This document shows, piece by piece, positions 33,731-41,975 of a stretch of DNA of 52,028 nt. The first letter of the stretch is position 1. The number at the start of each line of letters is the position of its first letter. This stretch comes from a virus: IMG/VR virus record IMGVR_UViG_3300037189_013547, positions 1-52,028 of that record; one strand, written 5' to 3'. Below the pieces are notes generated by a model. The model did no database searches. It saw only the letters and a program-made list of their open reading frames with translations, and had not been told where the DNA came from. Both the position numbers and the translations under genes were made by a program.

Positions 33731-34852
33731 TTATATCTCACACACATTGTCACTTTCTGTAAGATATTGAGCTTCCACCCAACCCCTGTTGGTGGTTAGA
33801 AATTTATGATCTTTAGTGCATCTTATTACAACATCACCAAACCATAGCTCCAAAATATCTTCATCAATATCATAGACAAGAGTATCGTACACAGTTTCAG
33901 CATTTCCATTACAATCAATAATCTTGTCATTGATTTGAATGTCACATATGTTTTTCATTAAACCATTTGACATCTTTACTCTTGTATCTGGTAAAAAACA
34001 GCCTCTTCCCGGCCCAGACAACCAACCATTGTCATGAACGTGTTTTATTATGTCTTGCACGATTAAGAAATATCCGAAGAGATTTGCGTTTTTGATTACG
34101 TCAAACTCTTCTTTGAATCTATCTAGATACTTCTGTTTGTTTACTTCGTCAGACACTTTCCCCTTATCAATTAGTAATGATTTCCAGCCTTTTCTACATA
34201 GCTCTTTTAAATACTCTTCTTCTGACAAATTATTTGGGCATTTGAATTTTGGCAGAACTGGCTTATTTAGGATATCATAATCTTCGCACTGATCGTAAAC
34301 ATCTTCAAGGACGCGAGACATTTTACCAGCTACTACGTATTTATTCTCATCTGTAAAAAACTGAGACACGTTAGGATCAAGCTCATTCTTGCGTATTTGC
34401 TTTGCAATACTTGGCAGTGTACTCTTTAGTTCTGAGCATATTAATATTCTATGCAAATTGGCTTGATCTTTGTAGCAATAGAAACTTGTAGGTATGCCAA
34501 TATCATGCTCAAGATATATAAGATTATTCTGTTTTAATAACCCCTTAATGTGTTTAATATCTATGTTATTGTCATCATCTATTAATGACATAATTTCAAT
34601 GAGATTATTCCAGCCGTTCTTATTTTTGGCGTATAAGTTATAGCCGTCGAATGAACAACCCAAAATAGGTTTAATCCCAACTTCTTTGCAAGCTTTATAA
34701 AAAGCTACACATCCAGATATGGTTTTATAGTCAGTAATACCACAAGCTGGATAACCATTCTCTTTACAAAGCTTGGCTAGTTCTTTGGGCTTAGAAAAGC
34801 CTTTCAGCAAACTGTAATGCGTATAATTATTTAATGGAAACCAATTCAACAT
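33731..34852 (-). CDS. dnaE: DNA polymerase III alpha, N-terminal fragment with N-intein
   Basis: The gene encodes 373 residues, with GAGG six bases ahead of ATG. Residues 1-284 are polymerase. A PHP domain opens with NNYTHYSLLKGFSKPKELA and ENGYPACGITDYKTISG, with the usual first His of the H-x-H pair missing. Then come IKPILGCSF, the NNLSEEEYLKELC segment, and FGYFLIVQDIIKHV, ending in WLSGPGRG. This is the phosphate-binding GPGRGSAAG loop, cut after its third Gly. Residues 285-373 are the N-intein. The full polymerase from three pieces would be about 1040 residues, close to the family size. The preceding gene has its own terminator, so this gene may need its own promoter or read-through. 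Confidence 0.93.
   Translation of the reverse strand: MLNWFPLNNYTHYSLLKGFSKPKELAKLCKENGYPACGITDYKTISGCVAFYKACKEVGIKPILGCSFDGYNLYAKNKNGWNNLIEIMSLIDDDNNIDIKHIKGLLKQNNLIYLEHDIGIPTSFYCYKDQANLHRILICSELKSTLPSIAKQIRKNELDPNVSQFFTDENKYVVAGKMSRVLEDVYDQCEDYDILNKPVLPKFKCPNNLSEEEYLKELCRKGWKSLLIDKGKVSDEVNKQKYLDRFKEEFDVIKNANLFGYFLIVQDIIKHVHDNGWLSGPGRGCFLPDTRVKMSNGLMKNICDIQINDKIIDCNGNAETVYDTLVYDIDEDILELWFGDVVIRCTKDHKFLTTNRGWVEAQYLTESDNVCEI
33734..34000 (-). other. Split intein, N-terminal half (polymerase III alpha)
   Basis: It comprises 89 residues beginning with Cys1 (CFLPDTRVKMSNG, block A), followed by IQINDKIIDCNGNAETV, and block B with T-x-x-H (IRCTKDHKFLTTN). Essential Cys1, Thr and His are intact. 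There is no endonuclease domain; the frame stops after SDNVCEI. Confidence 0.93.
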
Positions 34853-34865
34853 ATAACCTCAATAT

Positions 34866-34891
34866 AAAAACGGGGGGATATTTCACCCCCC
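34866..34891 (-). terminator. Intrinsic terminator after the small beta-rich gene
   Basis: On the minus strand GGGGGG (34891-34886), an eight-base loop and CCCCCC (34877-34872) are followed by GTTTTTATATT. A six-pair all-GC stem with a U-run is a strong terminator in this AT-rich genome. It ends transcription of the short gene at 34904 and reduces flow into the polymerase genes. Confidence 0.85.
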
Positions 34892-34903
34892 TTACGAATC
34901 AAT

Positions 34904-35194
34904 TTATTCTTCACGCACCAACTTAACATCTAGACCGGGAACTGATGGAGCGATTGTATCATTCGCAACGAATTCTACAACTGCTGGATCGCTCACGTTA
35001 CCAACATCATCTACGTCTACAAAAGAGAGTGAAACAATATCACCTTGAACGAATGTTCTCTCTCCTAAGTTAGTAACGTCACCGGCATAAACGTCTGTAG
35101 CAACTGAAACGCCGTTTACTGTGACTGTTAATCTACGCTCAACGACATCAGTATCAACTGGTGACGCACACGTTACTTCATATACTAAACCCAT
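34904..35194 (-). CDS. Small beta-rich protein, probably highly expressed
   Basis: ATG 35194 has an ideal AAGGAG seven bases ahead, giving 96 residues. The pattern of alternating hydrophobic strands (YEVTCASPVDTDVVERRLTV, VATDVYAGDVTNLG, DIVSLSFVDVDDVGNVSDPA) resembles an Ig-like or fibronectin III-like sandwich, with very few Lys. Such small beta sandwiches in phages often decorate virions, but this gene lies far from the visible structural block. A dedicated terminator follows, and TATAAAT lies 21 bases before the ATG (35221-35215), so an independent strong transcript is likely. The same frame is open upstream with another start at 35344 (see next entry). Confidence 0.65.
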   Translation of the reverse strand: MGLVYEVTCASPVDTDVVERRLTVTVNGVSVATDVYAGDVTNLGERTFVQGDIVSLSFVDVDDVGNVSDPAVVEFVANDTIAPSVPGLDVKLVREE

Positions 35195-35344
35195 ATCTAT
35201 CTCCTTTTTAAGAAATTTATACTTTATGAATAGTGGGCGTAATTCTAATTTACGCTTCCATTTCATAGAGTAATACGATAAAACAACAAAACTACATTCT
35301 AGTAGAATAAATAATACGACACAAAATAGCAAATAATTTTCCAT
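35195..35344 (-). other. In-frame 5' extension encoding a membrane segment (alternative start)
   Basis: From ATG 35344, with AAGGA seven bases ahead, the frame runs without a stop into the small beta-rich protein. The 50 extra residues hold a hydrophobic helix (LLFCVVLFILLECSFVVLSYY) then a basic stretch (MKWKRKLELR). A 146-residue membrane-anchored form and a 96-residue soluble form could both be made. The alternative is that the extension is chance in AT-rich leader DNA, since T-rich codons encode hydrophobic residues. A GCGTAA/TTACGC hairpin sits inside (35237-35255). Confidence 0.4.
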
Positions 35345-35368
35345 TAACAATCCTTTTGGTGCAAACTA

Positions 35369-35611
35369 TTATAGCTCTGTTCGCCCATTATTGCAGTTTC
35401 TAGATTTTCTGTACTGATCAAAAGATTCATTAAGTTTTCTAATCAATAATGTTCCAGCCTCTTCAAAAAAGCAAGGGAAAAATCCGTGAATAATTAGTAA
35501 CAATCCAGCTTCTAAACATACCAGACCATGACCTACCGCAAACTTTAAATGTTCACAATAAGTCATATTATTATCTTTTAGGTGCTTAGTCCAGTCTTTG
35601 TAAAGCTTCAT
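35369..35611 (-). CDS. DUF6356-like small membrane protein
   Basis: ATG 35611 makes an ATGA overlap with the GIY-YIG stop (80 residues); an ATG three codons earlier is possible. The pattern WTKHLKDNNMTYCEHLKFAVGHG, then a hydrophobic helix LVCLEAGLLLIIHGFFPCFF and EEAGTLLIRKL, is that of DUF6356 proteins as I recall them. These are small one-helix membrane proteins of unknown function found in bacteria and aquatic phages. It probably sits in the host inner membrane. Confidence 0.65.
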   Translation of the reverse strand: MKLYKDWTKHLKDNNMTYCEHLKFAVGHGLVCLEAGLLLIIHGFFPCFFEEAGTLLIRKLNESFDQYRKSRNCNNGRTEL

Positions 35612-36327
35612 ATTATCCATAATCTATATACTATAGCCTTGCTTTGACTTATAGTTAATCCAGACTTTAGAGAGTATTCATTAATTATATCTTGTTTTTT
35701 TCTTGTATCTTTATTTGCAATAGATTTAAATATCTCACTTTTTCTTCTTTTTGTTAAGCCTATATATTGCGGCCTATACAGTCTAATCCAATCTTTTAAC
35801 TTCGATCTTGATATTCCGTTCCTGTTCGCAAAATCTTGCTGTGACTCCAGTGGATTTTTAGCCCAATCTTCTATTAATTTTATTATTTCATCATATGGTT
35901 TAGTTAAATTTCTATCTCTATTAGCTAATCTTACGTCTTTTTGCTCGTTAATTTTTTTTAAAGCCTTTGATATTTTCTGTTTAGTTGTATCAGTTTTTGG
36001 TCTATGGCATAGAGAAAGATCATATGTAGACGATAAAATATTTGTTAATGTACCTCCCTCTGACTTTTTTCCAAACCATCTTATTAAGAATTCTTCTCTA
36101 TCTTTTGATTCTTGACTATTTTCTGTTGTCCATAATATTTTTAATTCAAAATCATATTTAGCTATTATATTTAATTTGAATGGATTAGATTTATCTAATT
36201 TATGATTTTTGCTTCTGTGATATAAATTTTTTTCGTTACTAGCTATTCCTATATAAAATAAATGTTCATCTATAGTATTAGTAGCATAAGTTATGTTCTT
36301 TTTGTATAGGCCATAAATATAGTTCAT
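35608..36327 (-). CDS. GIY-YIG homing endonuclease
   Basis: ATG 36327 has GGAGGAT eight bases ahead and gives 239 residues. The nuclease domain fills about residues 1-100: NYIYGLYKKNITYAT then LFYIGIASNEKNLYHRSKNH, giving the two-part GIY-YIG signature with the catalytic Tyr and Arg, and a likely metal-binding Glu in DREEFLIRWFG. The C-terminal part has two DNA-recognition helices (QQDFANRNGISRSKLKDWI and KSGLTISQSKAIVY). It is free-standing and inserted between the DUF5872-like and DUF6356-like genes. Its ribosome binding site overlaps an inverted repeat with a promoter-like loop, as described for I-TevI. Confidence 0.85.
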   Translation of the reverse strand: MNYIYGLYKKNITYATNTIDEHLFYIGIASNEKNLYHRSKNHKLDKSNPFKLNIIAKYDFELKILWTTENSQESKDREEFLIRWFGKKSEGGTLTNILSSTYDLSLCHRPKTDTTKQKISKALKKINEQKDVRLANRDRNLTKPYDEIIKLIEDWAKNPLESQQDFANRNGISRSKLKDWIRLYRPQYIGLTKRRKSEIFKSIANKDTRKKQDIINEYSLKSGLTISQSKAIVYRLWII

Positions 36328-36330
36328 TTT

Positions 36331-36372
36331 GGTGATCCTCCAGTTTATTATACACATAATTGAAGGATCGCC
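36331..36372 (-). promoter_or_regulatory. Hairpin with promoter-like loop before the GIY-YIG gene
   Basis: On the minus strand GGCGATCC (36372-36365) pairs with GGATCACC (36338-36331) with one C-A mismatch; the second arm shares bases with the Shine-Dalgarno GGAGGAT. The 26-base loop contains TGTGTATAATA (36356-36346), whose first ten bases are identical to the string upstream of the gene at 16133. Long operon RNA would mask the binding site, and RNA begun in the loop would lack the first arm. Confidence 0.5.
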
Positions 36373-36384
36373 TAAAATAACCAA

Positions 36385-37377
36385 TTAGTCTTCTACTGGT
36401 GAGCTTGCTCTCCACTGCCTGCAACTCCAGTATCTTGCTTTATATTTTGGACCCGGATTTTCATCGCATCCATGTCTCGCTCTAAAACTTTTACGCCTCG
36501 CTGGATCATCTCTTTTAATTTCCATGTCTGGGCTTCCAAAATTTACTTTAACCACATTACCCTTTTCATTCTTAACATAAACACTCATTTTCTTTGGACC
36601 CTTTGGAGTCCTAAATGGCTTATTAAGAGTAACTTTTCTTCCTTGATATTCACTTGCCTCTCCAACGTATATTAAAGTATTGCCATCTTTTTCATAATAG
36701 CCCTTTTTTCTATACGTATAAATTTCTCCACTATCTGGATCTCTATATTGATATTTGGCTTCTGATGTATATTCGTCTTCATATTTCCCCGGCTCATAAT
36801 ATTTTACAAAGTCATAGACATTTTGAATATATATTTCGGCCTTAGAAATCATGTCTTTTGTCCACTCTTCAAACTCGATATCCATAGTCGAGTCTTTTAC
36901 TTTCATAGCTACTTCCATTAACTGGTCGTGCATCTTCTGAATTTGCTCTACAGCCATTGCACTATCTCCAGATTGAGCTTTCTTCCAAGCGTCTTTTTTT
37001 GGCCTATCTTTATCCCCCGGCTTTGCTGGCCTATAGTTCTTACCTTCGCGTTCCTTCTTTTTTCTTATGTTTTCCCAAAGCCCCGGTTTAGCCATAGAAA
37101 TATCATATTCTTCTGTCTCTTCGCCAAAATCTACATAATCTGCTTCTGCTGGAACTTCAAAATTATCTTCTGTAATTTCTTCTTCATATCCATATGTATT
37201 GATATTAAATTCAAAATCAGCAGCTTCTATTTTATCACAGAACTCAGTAGCTTGTGCTATACAGATTGCTGTTCTTTGGTCAACATTTGGGTATTCTTTA
37301 TTCATTACGCCATCAGACATACAGCGTGACATAAAGGTACTTTTATCTTCATTTTCTTTTTTTGACGGTATTGGCAT
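36385..37377 (-). CDS. DUF5872-like protein, possibly virion-associated
   Basis: The start MPIPSKKENE at 37377 has AAGGAG seven bases ahead (330 residues). Residues about 1-45 (PIPSKKENEDKSTFMSRCM and RTAICIAQ) form the small N-terminal motif seen in several phage prohead or protease-linked proteins. The middle is acidic and helical, and a lysine-rich part (KPGDKDRPKKDAWKKAQSG) follows. The C-terminal FRARHGCDENPGPKYKARYW then SCRQW is the DUF5872 signature as I recall it. Function of that domain is not known to me. Confidence 0.6.
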   Translation of the reverse strand: MPIPSKKENEDKSTFMSRCMSDGVMNKEYPNVDQRTAICIAQATEFCDKIEAADFEFNINTYGYEEEITEDNFEVPAEADYVDFGEETEEYDISMAKPGLWENIRKKKEREGKNYRPAKPGDKDRPKKDAWKKAQSGDSAMAVEQIQKMHDQLMEVAMKVKDSTMDIEFEEWTKDMISKAEIYIQNVYDFVKYYEPGKYEDEYTSEAKYQYRDPDSGEIYTYRKKGYYEKDGNTLIYVGEASEYQGRKVTLNKPFRTPKGPKKMSVYVKNEKGNVVKVNFGSPDMEIKRDDPARRKSFRARHGCDENPGPKYKARYWSCRQWRASSPVED

Positions 37378-37390
37378 TGAATTCTCCTTA

Positions 37391-38416
37391 TTATCCTGGG
37401 GCTTCATAAAAGCCTATATTAAAGTTTTCTCTAGTACAATTGGCAACAGTTTGTTCCATACCATGTTTTTTAATGTGGTTCTCTATATACATACACATAC
37501 TTTCATCAGTGTCTTTCCACTTGTTCTTGCAAAAATGGCATAGCTTGGTACATTTCCAGTTACTTCTATCTACGGATATTGGTCTGGGCTTATTATTCTC
37601 TTGAATATCCTTAAATCTTACTCTTAGCATATCAAGAAATTTGCTACGATCTGATTTGTCAAAGCACATTGAAAATGGCCCGCCGTCTTTAATGAAAAAT
37701 ATAGACATAATAGCTTGATCATACTCAGGAAATAGTTTAGAAATGGCATAATTGTATAGTAATAATTGTGGATCTGAACATAGCTTTTCATAATCTTTCT
37801 CTGCTCCTGTTGCCCAATCTAGTCTTCTTCCAGTTTTATAGTCTACAACCTCAATTATTTTTTCATCTACTTTTGTTACTAAGTCTATAGTTCCTTTAAT
37901 TGCTAATTGTCCATTAACAACTTGTCCATCTGGTAACGTGTAAGTATATTTAGCCCAATCTTCTTCAATTGGAATATCAAAATGTGGCTCTGCCGCTACA
38001 ATGTTTCTATTCCTAGGATCAAACTGTCCATTGTTAAACTCTAGTGTAGTCCAAACTAAACTTTCACACATTTCTTTGTCGAGCTTGGTAAAGTCATGAT
38101 GTGAATTAGCTGAATAATATCCAAAACTTTTATCTAGTAATTCTGGAACTATCTTATCTGAGAATAGGTGTTGTTTATCTATACTAATCTTACCAATATT
38201 ATCATCAACGAACAGTAACTTCTTTGCTTTACTGCTAGTGTCTTGATGAGTTTTTTTCAAAGATGCTAATAATTCTAAAGTCTTATGAACAATTGTGCCA
38301 ATGTCTGCCTTCTTACCACTTATAGCTTGATGACCAAGCACATAGGTGATAAAATACTGCATTTGGCAATAATCGTAATTATTATAACTAGATGATCTGA
38401 TATATGTTACTAGCAT
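37391..38416 (-). CDS. Cas4/RecB-like PD-(D/E)XK nuclease with Fe-S cluster
   Basis: The 341-residue protein begins with SSSYNNYDYCQMQYFITYV (first Cys of the cluster, ~17) and ADIGTIVHKTLELL. The nuclease core is AIKGTIDLVTK then KIIEVVDYKTGR (catalytic Asp, Glu-x-x-Asp-Tyr-Lys), and QLLLYNYAISKLFP follows. The last three cluster cysteines are in CTKLCHFC with another Cys 14 residues on. This is the AddB/Cas4-type iron-sulphur nuclease arrangement. Role: end resection in recombination or degradation of DNA. Overlaps upstream kinase as TAATG. Confidence 0.85.
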   Translation of the reverse strand: MLVTYIRSSSYNNYDYCQMQYFITYVLGHQAISGKKADIGTIVHKTLELLASLKKTHQDTSSKAKKLLFVDDNIGKISIDKQHLFSDKIVPELLDKSFGYYSANSHHDFTKLDKEMCESLVWTTLEFNNGQFDPRNRNIVAAEPHFDIPIEEDWAKYTYTLPDGQVVNGQLAIKGTIDLVTKVDEKIIEVVDYKTGRRLDWATGAEKDYEKLCSDPQLLLYNYAISKLFPEYDQAIMSIFFIKDGGPFSMCFDKSDRSKFLDMLRVRFKDIQENNKPRPISVDRSNWKCTKLCHFCKNKWKDTDESMCMYIENHIKKHGMEQTVANCTRENFNIGFYEAPG

Positions 38417-39156
38417 TATGATTTCCAGATGTGGTTAATTTTGTCTAATTCTTTACAAGTATCTGTAATAGAAAAGTTTTCATTGTCTATTACATAGTCA
38501 AAAAGCGACCAATCAAACTTGTCTTTATCTAGTGCTGACTCACACTCTACTGTAGATTTACATACGTTTCTTGTTAATCTAATTACTACGCCGCCATTGT
38601 CTTTAATTGCCTGAACTTCATTTGGAAATCTAATATCTGGTATGATAGCTAGATTAGAGTTCTCATTAAATATTTTTGTAATGGTCGTATTAACCCACGC
38701 ATCATTCTTAATCTTTCTAACAATGCTGGTTCCAAAATATTCTAAAAATTCTCTATATGTTAGATAGCCAGACTTTTTTTCTTGTGTGGGCAAATCTTCC
38801 CACTGTATTTTAGTCTTTGCATTCTTTTGCTTATCAGTACCATAAAGGTTTTCAATTTTTAGGCCAAAAAGCGATGCGGACATATCCTTCAAAGAGTCTG
38901 CAAAATGATATACTTTAACATAAGGCCACAACTCATATTCTGCGTAGTTTGTAAATTCCTTGTCCTTTCTACAGACATCAAATATGCCCCAATCTTTTTG
39001 CATATTCTTATCAGTAGTCAAGATTTCCAAAGCTCCGTCAGTGTTAACCTTGAAATCTTCCACCATGCCTCTTTCTTTTAAAACTAAGCCATTTATGTAG
39101 TTTGCTGCTGTATTTTTACCAGACTGCTTTCTTCCAGATATGCCAACAATTTTCAT
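38416..39156 (-). CDS. Deoxynucleoside monophosphate kinase
   Basis: The 246-residue protein begins KIVGISGRKQSGKNTAANYI, an unusual P-loop (GRKQSGKNT) typical of phage dNMP kinases like T4 gene 1. VKVYHFADSLKDMSASLFGL, TYREFLEYFGTSIVRKI and NLAIIPDIRFPNEVQAIKDN follow, the last being the conserved D-x-RF-x-NE segment that binds the nucleotide. It phosphorylates dNMPs to feed dNTP synthesis, together with the reductase and dUTPase of the same operon. Coupled to the primase gene by ATGA. Confidence 0.85.
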   Translation of the reverse strand: MKIVGISGRKQSGKNTAANYINGLVLKERGMVEDFKVNTDGALEILTTDKNMQKDWGIFDVCRKDKEFTNYAEYELWPYVKVYHFADSLKDMSASLFGLKIENLYGTDKQKNAKTKIQWEDLPTQEKKSGYLTYREFLEYFGTSIVRKIKNDAWVNTTITKIFNENSNLAIIPDIRFPNEVQAIKDNGGVVIRLTRNVCKSTVECESALDKDKFDWSLFDYVIDNENFSITDTCKELDKINHIWKS

Positions 39157-40169
39157 ATTAAATCCTTAATTTGTGGAATAAATTCTTTTCTTATTAACTC
39201 TACGCTCATCTCTCCAATGTCCTTACAAGATATTTGTGGAAAAATAAGATTATAGCTGCGATTAAACTTACGAAAAATTTCTATCTTGCACTCATTTCCA
39301 GCTTGATCATTATCAGTTACTACTACGATATTAATAATAGGCAGTTTGTGCAAAAGTTCTTCGTGAGATTCTATAATAGACTTGCCAAAAATACCAACAG
39401 CATTTTCTATACCGGCCTCATAAAGTCTCCAAATATCACTTTGCCCCTCAGTAATGATGACAGTTTTGGTGCTACATATTTTATTATACGCTCTATGGTA
39501 GTTGTAGAGGTATTTGTTTTTGTTAAAACCGCTTGGGTAAAATAAAAACTTGGGGTCTTTATACTCCTTAATAGATCTTCCTAGTAATCCTACTATACTG
39601 CTACCATCTTGATTATGTATTGGTATAATAGATCTGTCTTTTAAGTTTTCGTGCTTACAACAATCACTGACACCAAAATAACTCAAGGTGTTTTCCAAAA
39701 ATCCTCTACTTATAAAGTATTTTGACGCCTTTGTATACTGATATTCTACAACGCTATCGTTTTCACTTGTATTTTTATCAGTAAATATTCTTACAATGTC
39801 AAAGAATTCATCGTTTACAACTTTATCTTTTTTGACTGACGCATTGGTTGATCTATCTAACTGCTTAATATTTGTATTAACCCACTTTAATACTTCTTTG
39901 AATTCAACATTATATCCACACCTTTTAGATAAGGCTCCCCTTATTAATCCAAAAACATCATTACTAAAATCTTGCTGACAATCTCTAGTCCAACATTTCC
40001 ATATATGCTTTTTAGTAGAAAAGGAAAACCCTCTTGGGTTGTCACTCTCTTCGTGTGCTGGACAATTAGAATAAATATTGTCAGAAAACTTTTCATAATC
40101 CATGTCAAGTTTCTGAAGAACTAATTCTATATTTGTATTCAGTTCAGCTTTCAGGTTCTGCAAGTTCAT
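39153..40169 (-). CDS. dnaG: DnaG-type DNA primase
   Basis: The protein has 338 residues, shorter than bacterial DnaG (about 580). The zinc-binding domain is at Cys36, His39, Cys59 and Cys64 (NCPAHEESD then WKCWTRDCQQDF), and the Toprim domain has VIITEGQSDIWRLYEAGI (catalytic Glu) and IVVVTDNDQAGNEC (DxD). The C-terminal helicase-binding domain is missing, so contact with the helicase must differ from E. coli. It makes RNA primers for lagging-strand synthesis. The start overlaps the helicase gene by 26 bases. Confidence 0.9.
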   Translation of the reverse strand: MNLQNLKAELNTNIELVLQKLDMDYEKFSDNIYSNCPAHEESDNPRGFSFSTKKHIWKCWTRDCQQDFSNDVFGLIRGALSKRCGYNVEFKEVLKWVNTNIKQLDRSTNASVKKDKVVNDEFFDIVRIFTDKNTSENDSVVEYQYTKASKYFISRGFLENTLSYFGVSDCCKHENLKDRSIIPIHNQDGSSIVGLLGRSIKEYKDPKFLFYPSGFNKNKYLYNYHRAYNKICSTKTVIITEGQSDIWRLYEAGIENAVGIFGKSIIESHEELLHKLPIINIVVVTDNDQAGNECKIEIFRKFNRSYNLIFPQISCKDIGEMSVELIRKEFIPQIKDLI

Positions 40170-41604
40170 TTATTATCTTCTTCATTGTGTCTTTGTCTAA
40201 TAATCCAGAATCACCAACAGGCTGATTTTTAAATTCGTTTCTAGTTTTTAACTCTGTCAATTTGGCGTGTGATCCATCCATCTGCACATTAATGTAATCA
40301 CCGTCGTTTAATCCAGCACCATGCCTAGTAACAACTGTAACTAGTTTTCTATTTCCAGCTTTCGGCCCATCTTCTGCTAATTCTTCTGGAGACTTAATCT
40401 TAAATATACTAAAAGATGTGCATAGCCATATTAATCTGTCTGATCCGCTTACCGCGTCCGTACTCTCTTTAGTTATACCATCACGATTTAACTGAACGAA
40501 TGATAGGCAGGGTATATCAAGCTTAACGCATAGATTATGAAGTGATGTAATTTGAAATCCTAATGCTTGATATTCTTGCATGTTACTATTAATTGATTCA
40601 GAAGACATGAGCTTCAAGTAATCATATATTATTAGACATTCATTTGTTTGTCCACTATCATTTGTTTTGACTTCTTGGGTTACCCACCTTTTAATCAAAT
40701 TGATTATTTGCTCAAACGGTTTTCCAGCTACACTGATGTAGCTATAGGGTATAGATGATAATTTTTTTACAGCTTCCTGTACCTTTTCGTTCTTCTCTCT
40801 GTTGTCAACAAACTTACCAGTAGCAACTTCATTGATTGGCACCCCACTCAAATTAGCTATTAATCTATTCAAATGGTCTTCTTTAGACATTTCTGTATCT
40901 AGCATAAGCACTGGGATATTCTTAGATGAAACGTTTAATGCCACATTGTCAGCAAAAACGGATTTACCCACTTTTGGCCTAGCAGATACTAAGTCTACGC
41001 ATTTTCTCCTAAGACCTCCACCAATTGCTTCGTCGTATTTTTGAAATCCAGTTGGTATTCCTATGATGTCGCATTTATTTTCTGATAAGAATTGAATGTA
41101 ATCATCTATATTACTTCCTATCTTTTCTGGATGTTCGCCACCATCATCTTCTCTCAAGAAGTCAGTCACTGGATTCTCTAGTATTCCTATAATGTCTGAA
41201 ATTTTTTCAGTACCATCTATCTTTTCTATATCTTGATGAATTTTTTGAGTAAGCTTATGTATCTTTCTAGCAAACTCAAACTTCTTTATCTGTGCAGCGA
41301 ATGGTAATATGTTATCTGCATTGATTGGGAATACCATTAATGATTTTATATACTTTAATTCTTGCTCTGTATTTATGGCATCTTCTAGACCTAAGTATTT
41401 AGCTGAAGCAAAAATTGATGGTATGTCTATTTTCTGATCGTTACTTATAATATTCTCTAAGCACCTATAGATAATTTGATTGTTTGTGTGATCAAACGTA
41501 TCAACAGATATTAGATCGGAAACTGTTACGTATCCATCAATACCATGCTGGAGTATGCCAGCTAATACTGCCCTCTCTGCCCCAATATCATTTAGTTTTA
41601 CCAT
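40144..41604 (-). CDS. dnaB: DnaB-like replicative DNA helicase
   Basis: The 486 residues follow DnaB order: an N-terminal domain (GAERAVLAGILQHGID), a linker, then the RecA-like motor with GIPTGFQKYDEAIGGGLRR, Walker A ARPKVGKSVFADN at about 205, MLDTEMSKEDHLNRLIANLS, Walker B LIIYDYLKLM at about 325 and the arginine-finger region. LNRDGITKESTDAVSGSDRL near 370 matches the Q-L-x-R motif and following helix. It is a hexameric 5'-3' helicase at the fork, partner of the primase downstream. Confidence 0.92.
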   Translation of the reverse strand: MVKLNDIGAERAVLAGILQHGIDGYVTVSDLISVDTFDHTNNQIIYRCLENIISNDQKIDIPSIFASAKYLGLEDAINTEQELKYIKSLMVFPINADNILPFAAQIKKFEFARKIHKLTQKIHQDIEKIDGTEKISDIIGILENPVTDFLREDDGGEHPEKIGSNIDDYIQFLSENKCDIIGIPTGFQKYDEAIGGGLRRKCVDLVSARPKVGKSVFADNVALNVSSKNIPVLMLDTEMSKEDHLNRLIANLSGVPINEVATGKFVDNREKNEKVQEAVKKLSSIPYSYISVAGKPFEQIINLIKRWVTQEVKTNDSGQTNECLIIYDYLKLMSSESINSNMQEYQALGFQITSLHNLCVKLDIPCLSFVQLNRDGITKESTDAVSGSDRLIWLCTSFSIFKIKSPEELAEDGPKAGNRKLVTVVTRHGAGLNDGDYINVQMDGSHAKLTELKTRNEFKNQPVGDSGLLDKDTMKKIINELAEPES

Positions 41605-41606
41605 TT

Positions 41607-41975
41607 TTACCCCGTGCAGTTATTGCATCTATAAAATTCGCCACACACAAACCTACTATCTACTTCAGTTGTTCTTGCACATATATGACACTTGATTTTT
41701 ACTTTTTCTGGAGCTTCTCTATTTCTTGGAACTGGGGTAAATTCTGGAGTAACAACATCTCTTTTTTCACCAGTGTCACTCCAAGTATTTTCTTTGGCCC
41801 TAACCGCCTCTTTCCTCTTACGATTATTATCTACAGACCTTTTCATCTGAAAACTATTTTTGTCTTCCTCTATAGGCTCTTGTTCAGCTTTAGCTTGCTG
41901 CGTGTTAATAAGTGCTAATTTAAGTGCCTCTATTTGTTCTGGACTTAATGTTTGTATAAACTTGTCTATATTCAT
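41607..41975 (-). CDS. Small protein with C-terminal zinc finger
   Basis: The 122-residue protein has an N-terminal helix (MNIDKFIQTLSPEQIEALKLAL), a disordered charged middle and a four-Cys ribbon at the C-terminus (KCHICARTTEVDSRFVCG then YRCNNC). It ends two bases before the helicase start and is ATGA-coupled to the gene ahead. A helicase-loading or accessory role is possible from position but unproven. Confidence 0.55.
   Translation of the reverse strand: MNIDKFIQTLSPEQIEALKLALINTQQAKAEQEPIEEDKNSFQMKRSVDNNRKRKEAVRAKENTWSDTGEKRDVVTPEFTPVPRNREAPEKVKIKCHICARTTEVDSRFVCGEFYRCNNCTG

Noticed and set aside
28868-34852. Polymerase III alpha pieces as a decaying pseudogene
   Set aside because: All three pieces keep intact frames, catalytic motifs, ribosome binding sites and intein residues, and they lie within an intact operon.
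36472-37329. Plus-strand open frames across the DUF5872-like gene
   Set aside because: They overlap each other and a gene with clear motifs and binding site on the other strand; Phe/Ile/Cys-rich composition is typical of antisense shadows.
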